This document shows positions 62,307 to 64,000 of a DNA stretch of 64,000 nucleotides, in pieces. This stretch comes from Anaerosacchariphilus hominis (GTDB lineage Bacteria; Bacillota; Clostridia; Lachnospirales; Lachnospiraceae), in the NCBI RefSeq assembly GCF_014290175.1, contig NZ_JACOOR010000006.1, positions 214,050 through 278,049 on the forward strand. The letters run 5' to 3'. The position numbers and the translations under genes were made by a program. Each line of letters opens with the position of its first letter. Position 1 is the stretch's first letter. The notes under the pieces were generated by a model. It saw only the letters and a program-made list of their open reading frames with translations, ran no database searches and was not told where the DNA came from.

Positions 62307-63692
62307 TTAGCGCTCCAGGCTGTTCAGCCACTGACGGCCCACCTCGATCTGGCGGCGTACCTCGGACGGAGCAGTTCCACCGAAGGATACCCGGGCATTT
62401 ACACAGGTCTTGATGCTGATATCGCCCAGCAGCTCCTTAGTCACGCGCTTGTCGATGGCCTGCAGATCCTCGTCTGTCAGATCCTCGAAATCGCATCCCT
62501 TGTTCTCGCATGCCTTTACCATATGTCCTACGATAGAATGTGCCTCACGGAAGGGGATACCCTGCTTTGCGAAATGCTCCGCGATATCGGTGGCGTTCAG
62601 GAAACCCTTGCCCAGCTGTTTCTCAATCTGATCCATACGGAACTCGGTCTTATCCAGCATCTTGGCGAAGATGTCGATGGTGGCCTTCCAGGTGTCGATG
62701 GCGTCGAAGAGACTCTCCTTGTCCTCCTGGAAGTCCTTATTGTATGCCAGGGCAGTTCCCTTCATAACGGTCAGAAGCTGCATCAGATCGCCATATACAC
62801 GGCCTACCTTACCGCGGATCAGCTCTGCCATATCCGGGTTCTTCTTCTGGGGCATAATGCTGCTTCCGGTGCAGAAGCTGTCATCAATGGCGATATAGGA
62901 AAACTCAGAAGAATTCCACCAGGCGAACTCCTCGGCCCAGCGGGACAGGTGCATCATAGAGATGGAAGCGTCGCTTAAGAACTCCAGGCTGTAGTCCCGA
63001 TCGCTGACTGCGTCCATGGCGTTCTCTGTGGGAGCTGTAAAGTGCAGCAGCTCACTGGTCAGATGACGATCGATGGGCATGGTGGTTCCGGCCAGGGCGC
63101 AGGCGCCAAGGGGATTATAGTTGAGACGTTCCAGAGTATCGCTCAGACGCTCGATATCTCTCTTAAACATCTGGAAATAAGCCATGAATACAAAGCCGAT
63201 GGTGATAGGCTGCGCGTGCTGCAGATGGGTGAAACCTACAGTTATCTGGTCTGCGTACTTCTCAGCCTTCTCCAGGATCACGCTCTCCAGATAGCACAGG
63301 CTGTTCAGAATCTCATAAACTTCTTTTCGCAGGTAGAGACGGGTATCCACCTGGCACTGGTCGTTACGGCTTCTGGATGTGTGCAGCTTCTTGCCCACAT
63401 CTCCGATGCGCTCGATGAGCCGGCTCTCGATACCCATATGGATATCCTCGTCCTCTACGGTAAATACGATCTTGCCCTCCGCGATATCCTTGCGGATGGC
63501 CTCCAGACCTGCGATGATCTGATCCTTTTCCTCATTGGACACGATACCCTGCTTACCCAGCATGGTCACATGGGCAATACTGCCGTTGATGTCCTCGTTG
63601 TACATTCTCTGATCAAAAAAAATAGATGCATTGTATTTTTTTACAATATCATCCATATCTTTTTCAAATCTTCCGCCCCACAAACTTGCCAT
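62307..63692 (-). CDS. argH: Argininosuccinate lyase
   Basis: A 461-residue fumarase/aspartase-superfamily enzyme for the last step of arginine synthesis. The N-terminus LWGGRFEKDMDDIVKKYNAS and the signature GSSIMPQKKNPD (about residues 275-286, with the catalytic serine region) are intact, as is HTSRSRNDQ (about 105-113). A minus-strand terminator at 63960-63998 suggests the gene upstream, beyond the edge and plausibly argG, ends separately. Confidence 0.97.
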   Translation of the reverse strand: MASLWGGRFEKDMDDIVKKYNASIFFDQRMYNEDINGSIAHVTMLGKQGIVSNEEKDQIIAGLEAIRKDIAEGKIVFTVEDEDIHMGIESRLIERIGDVGKKLHTSRSRNDQCQVDTRLYLRKEVYEILNSLCYLESVILEKAEKYADQITVGFTHLQHAQPITIGFVFMAYFQMFKRDIERLSDTLERLNYNPLGACALAGTTMPIDRHLTSELLHFTAPTENAMDAVSDRDYSLEFLSDASISMMHLSRWAEEFAWWNSSEFSYIAIDDSFCTGSSIMPQKKNPDMAELIRGKVGRVYGDLMQLLTVMKGTALAYNKDFQEDKESLFDAIDTWKATIDIFAKMLDKTEFRMDQIEKQLGKGFLNATDIAEHFAKQGIPFREAHSIVGHMVKACENKGCDFEDLTDEDLQAIDKRVTKELLGDISIKTCVNARVSFGGTAPSEVRRQIEVGRQWLNSLER

Positions 63693-63792
63693 TTGTAATT
63701 ACTCCTTTTATTCACTTGTATTTTTGTTTGAAAATGATGTTGTAACTGAATAATTATACGTGATGCGCGTATATTCGTCAAGTAGACACGGG

Positions 63793-63954
63793 CCATAAAA
63801 AAGAATGTGCCGTTGGCACATTCTCGCGCACTCGGCGCAGTGGTAGATGGTTGCCTTGGCAACCATCTACCACTGCGCCGAGTGCGCATTTTTGCAAGCT
63901 CTGCTTGCTTTTATGGAATAGGGAATTCTATCGGAATTTCCTATTCCATAAAAA
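63793..63954. repeat. Dispersed palindromic repeat, copy B (full-length)
   Basis: Four palindromes in a row: a 9-bp hairpin with GTT loop (63803-63823); a perfect 30-bp inverted repeat with a 2-nt spacer (63826-63855 with 63858-63887); a 6-bp GCAAGC hairpin (63894-63908); and a terminal 20-bp inverted repeat with one mismatch (63909-63928 with 63934-63953). Its first 35 bases and the 3' arm of the second palindrome are identical to copy A1. No protein is encoded. It lies upstream of argH. Confidence 0.8.
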
Positions 63955-63959
63955 GAGAG

Positions 63960-63998
63960 CAGGCGAACCGGGAAGCATACTGCATTCCGGTTCGCCTG
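63960..63998 (-). terminator. Terminator of a gene lying beyond the right edge
   Basis: CAGGCGAACCGG (63960-63971) pairs with CCGGTTCGCCTG (63987-63998), and CTCTTTTT follows on the minus strand, so a minus-strand gene must end just past the window. Confidence 0.85.
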
Positions 63999-64000
63999 TT

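Overview
The window looks like chromosome from an anaerobic, spore-forming, moderately GC-rich Firmicute, most likely Lachnospiraceae (Clostridia). The reasons are a small acid-soluble spore protein of the alpha/beta type, a clostridial rpmJ-rpsM-rpsK-rpsD-rpoA-rplQ operon, mannose-family PTS genes, UgpC-type sugar ABC importers, a TPP riboswitch on thiW-thiM-thiC, and many AAAGGAG-type ribosome binding sites. No tRNA, rRNA, CRISPR array, prophage or intact insertion sequence was recognised. Most genes lie on the minus strand. All assignments come from reading the sequence; no database search was run.

Layout. 1-3.0 kb: mannose/fructose/sorbose-type PTS (IIA-IIB-IIC-IID, IIC broken by an amber codon, IID running off the edge) divergent from a DeoR-type regulator, with four copies of a 17-bp operator-like site between them. 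3.1-10.6 kb: spore protein, secA, a riboswitch-controlled thiamine salvage/synthesis operon, hpf and a lone HisA of the eukaryotic type. 10.7-14 kb: a 2-oxoacid-dehydrogenase-like E1 alpha/beta pair with a free lipoyl carrier but no E2 or E3, then an AraC regulator. 14-22.4 kb: SpoIID-like peptidoglycan-binding protein, lipoproteins, His-rich CsoR repressor, MoxR/VWA pair, asnS and a cluster of dispersed palindromic repeats. 22.5-28.1 kb: a heterodimeric ABC exporter under a MarR regulator, and an Rpn-type nuclease with a 24-bp tandem repeat in its gene. 28.4-32.8 kb: TagA/WecG glycosyltransferase and a flavoprotein, then a diacylglycerol-kinase-like gene and a PAP2 phosphatase.

32.9-45.7 kb is the most striking region: one apparent eleven-gene minus-strand operon encoding a glycerophosphodiesterase, an AraM/EgsA glycerol-1-phosphate dehydrogenase, an MgtC-like protein, a complete ABC importer, a DUF624 protein, an AraB-like kinase, an SGNH hydrolase and a GatD-like polyol-phosphate dehydrogenase, divergent from a ROK regulator. 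It reads as an uptake and catabolic route for a glycerophospho-polyol or similar compound. 45.7-54.2 kb: a transposase-nuclease remnant, a glycosyltransferase with UDP-galactopyranose mutase, mutY, sfsA, and a DltD-like/MBOAT/aminotransferase group.

54.4-58.1 kb is the alpha-type ribosomal operon with structured spacers. 58.1-63.7 kb holds two CE4 (polysaccharide deacetylase/PuuE-like) paralogues, one lacking the usual metal ligands, an NhaC antiporter, a hydantoin/allantoin-type racemase and argH. The right edge carries another copy of the palindromic repeat and the terminator of a gene beyond the window.
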